Shown piece after piece: positions 62,915 through 64,000 of a stretch of 64,000 bases of DNA. The notes under the pieces were generated by a model. The model saw only the letters and a program-made list of their open reading frames with translations. It was not told the DNA's origin and ran no database searches. The translations under genes and the position numbers were made by a program. How positions within the stretch are numbered: position 1 is the first letter of the stretch; each line of letters begins with the position of its first letter. Source of the DNA: Aldehydirespirator sp965116195 (GTDB lineage: Bacteria; Actinomycetota; Acidimicrobiia; Acidimicrobiales; Aldehydirespiratoraceae); NCBI GenBank assembly GCA_965116195.1, contig OZ220491.1, positions 930,001 to 994,000 on the forward strand, written 5' to 3'.

Positions 62915-62920
62915 TAGCAT
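62915..62920 (+). promoter_or_regulatory. Probable -10 box for leaderless PCD-like mRNA
   Basis: TAGCAT is followed by 7 nt and ATG 62928; no ribosome-binding site. Confidence 0.5.
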
Positions 62921-62927
62921 CTGTGTT

Positions 62928-63218
62928 ATGAGTGACGTGGCCTTGCTGTCGGAGCCGGAGATCGTTGAATTGTTGGCAGCACATCCCCAGTGGCGACGTG
63001 ATGGTGACGTGTTGCGTCGCTCGTATCAATTTGCAGATTTTCGTGCTGCTTTCGCGTTCATGACTCATGTGGCGCTTGTCGCGGAGCGACTCTTTCACCA
63101 TCCCGAATGGTCAAACGTCTACAACCGGGTGGAACTGGCGATCACCAGCCACGACGCAGGCGGTATCACGGCTCGCGACCGTGACTTCGTCCAACAGGTG
63201 GACGCCATCTTCGCTTGA
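62928..63218 (+). CDS. 4a-hydroxytetrahydrobiopterin dehydratase (PCD/DCoH) family protein
   Basis: 96 residues, normal size. The signature ERLFHHPEWSNVYNRVELAITSH is complete. Members recycle pterin cofactor for aromatic amino-acid hydroxylases or assist other enzymes. It stands alone with a leaderless start. Confidence 0.93.
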   Translation: MSDVALLSEPEIVELLAAHPQWRRDGDVLRRSYQFADFRAAFAFMTHVALVAERLFHHPEWSNVYNRVELAITSHDAGGITARDRDFVQQVDAIFA

Positions 63219-63492
63219 GGTTCGGCACCTGCGGAAGCCGGGTAACCAGGTCAGCAGCCAGGTGACCGAACTGGGTAACCAACTGAAGCTGGAGGTTGTG
63301 GTTGGTGACCCCGACTGGCCAAGCCCAGCAGTCAGGTGACCGAACCCGGTGACCAGGCCAGGTAGCAGGTCTTTGGCCAGTGTCGTTGGACTGTGATCAG
63401 TGGCTGTTGGTGGCTGGCGGGTCGGACTCTCCGCCGAGGTCAACGTAGACGATCACGGTCTGCCATTTTGTACCCATACTCAGGCGGGATGT
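63219..63492. repeat. Repeat-rich gap with an 81-bp copy of the next gene's 3' end
   Basis: ggcgggtcggactctccgcc, the reverse complement of the final GGESDPP codons of the right-edge gene, occurs at 63497 and again at 63416. Upstream, several aggtgaccgaac-type phrases recur irregularly. No gene seen. Confidence 0.8.
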
Positions 63493-64000
63493 TCACGGCG
63501 GGTCGGACTCTCCGCCGAGGTCATCGTAGATGATCACGGAGGCCACTGTCGCCACCAGTGCCAGTACGGCTCCGACAGCCGTGTTGACGAGTTGGATCAC
63601 GTTCCACAATTGGTCGCCTGCGCCCGTGGCCAACCCCAGAAGCAGGCCCGCTCCGTATCCGATCATCGCCAGGATCAAACCTATGAGCAGCAGCCTTCCC
63701 AACGTTCCCCAAAACCGTCCACGCATCAACCGCAGGGTGTACGCCAGTGACGGCCGGGCCGGGCCGGTGGCAGCCGCCACATAGGCGACGGGTAGCACTA
63801 TGACTGCCACCACAAGTACGAGCATTGCCGGAAGTGTCAGTATCAACAGCAGAGGCGCAAAGAAAACGGGTGAAATCAAGAGCAATGCCACCAACACAAC
63901 AGCCGCAAAAATCTGCAACTGGACGCCCATCACCCGCAGCGTCCGTTGTCGGGCCTGCTTCAGTGTGCTTGACAGATCTGGTGAGCGGCCATGAAGGTCG
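63493..64000 (-). CDS. Multi-pass membrane protein, 3' part (start beyond right edge)
   Basis: The frame is open from the right edge to TGA 63493. Visible residues begin DLHGRSPDLSSTLKQARQRT and continue with four or more hydrophobic segments (LQIFAAVVLVALLLISPVF; LVLVVAVIVLPVAYVAAA; LLLIGLILAMIGYGAGLLLG). It resembles C-terminal parts of actinobacterial membrane proteins with a glycerophosphodiesterase-type membrane domain. Function unknown. Confidence 0.6.
   Translation of the reverse strand, partial: DLHGRSPDLSSTLKQARQRTLRVMGVQLQIFAAVVLVALLLISPVFFAPLLLILTLPAMLVLVVAVIVLPVAYVAAATGPARPSLAYTLRLMRGRFWGTLGRLLLIGLILAMIGYGAGLLLGLATGAGDQLWNVIQLVNTAVGAVLALVATVASVIIYDDLGGESDPP

Overview
The window is high-GC DNA from an actinobacterium, most plausibly of the Acidimicrobiia or a close relative. 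This is inferred from gene content and style, not from a marker-gene match. GTG and TTG starts are frequent. Several genes carry a TANNNT box 6 to 8 nt before the start codon, as in leaderless actinobacterial mRNAs. A DUF222-HNH gene and a Tad pilus locus are present, and the order radical SAM (TIGR03960) - TIGR03936 - RNase E/G - rplU - rpmA - obg - proB - proA is typical of actinobacteria. MreB, MreC, MreD, PBP2 and RodA point to a rod-shaped cell.

Layout. 1-341: 5' part of an AAA-type ATPase leaving the left edge. 562-9941 (minus): a nine-gene Tad pilus operon (cpaB, cpaE, cpaF, tadB, tadC and four pilin-like genes), with a small excisionase-type HTH gene reading away from it. 10402-11868: a methyltransferase and tRNA-Gly(TCC). 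12119-17834: tig, clpP, clpX, folC, ndk. 17975-23924: mreB-mreC-mreD-mrdA-rodA. 23950-36617: the radical SAM to proA cluster, with pspA and murJ on the other strand. 36799-39371: a MoxR/VWA pair. 39425-41660: class II DAHP synthase and a sigma factor. 41975-44532: nadD, a LytR_C protein, rsfS. 45126-47436: class I fumarase and a thioredoxin-fold protein. 48416-53752: accessory genes (DUF222-HNH, an IF-2B-like protein and a two-gene type II restriction-modification system). 54052-56234: a selenoprotein with in-frame UGA and a SECIS-like hairpin, downstream of a thioredoxin-domain protein. 56266-57690: flavin reductase and gamma carbonic anhydrase. 58134-62739: sufB-hypothetical-sufD-Rieske-sufC. 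62928-63218: PCD-family protein. 63493-64000: a membrane protein leaving the right edge.

The most unusual property is the density of short tandem duplications at gene boundaries. At least twenty-five junctions or termini carry arrays. Most units are 71-77 bp; others are about 9-14, 17-20, 32-36, 54 and 60-63 bp. Many units are recognisable copies of an adjacent gene's 3' end or translation-initiation region. Where the parent junction was an ATGA or GTGA stop/start overlap (cpaB/cpaE, mrdA/rodA, TIGR03960/TIGR03936, Rieske/sufC), each copy keeps both signals. The result is a chain of mini-ORFs whose stops overlap the next start and which ends on the real gene. Unit lengths there are 71, 74, 74 and 14 bp, all 2 modulo 3, as such overlaps require. 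Where the unit is a multiple of three, the array is absorbed in frame as a protein extension (four pilin-like proteins, CpaE, SufD, the HNH protein, the TIGR03936 protein).

The second notable item is the UGSC-type selenoprotein, which a standard gene caller would cut in two at its UGA codon. Two partial genes at the window edges and several duplicated start regions also need hand curation.
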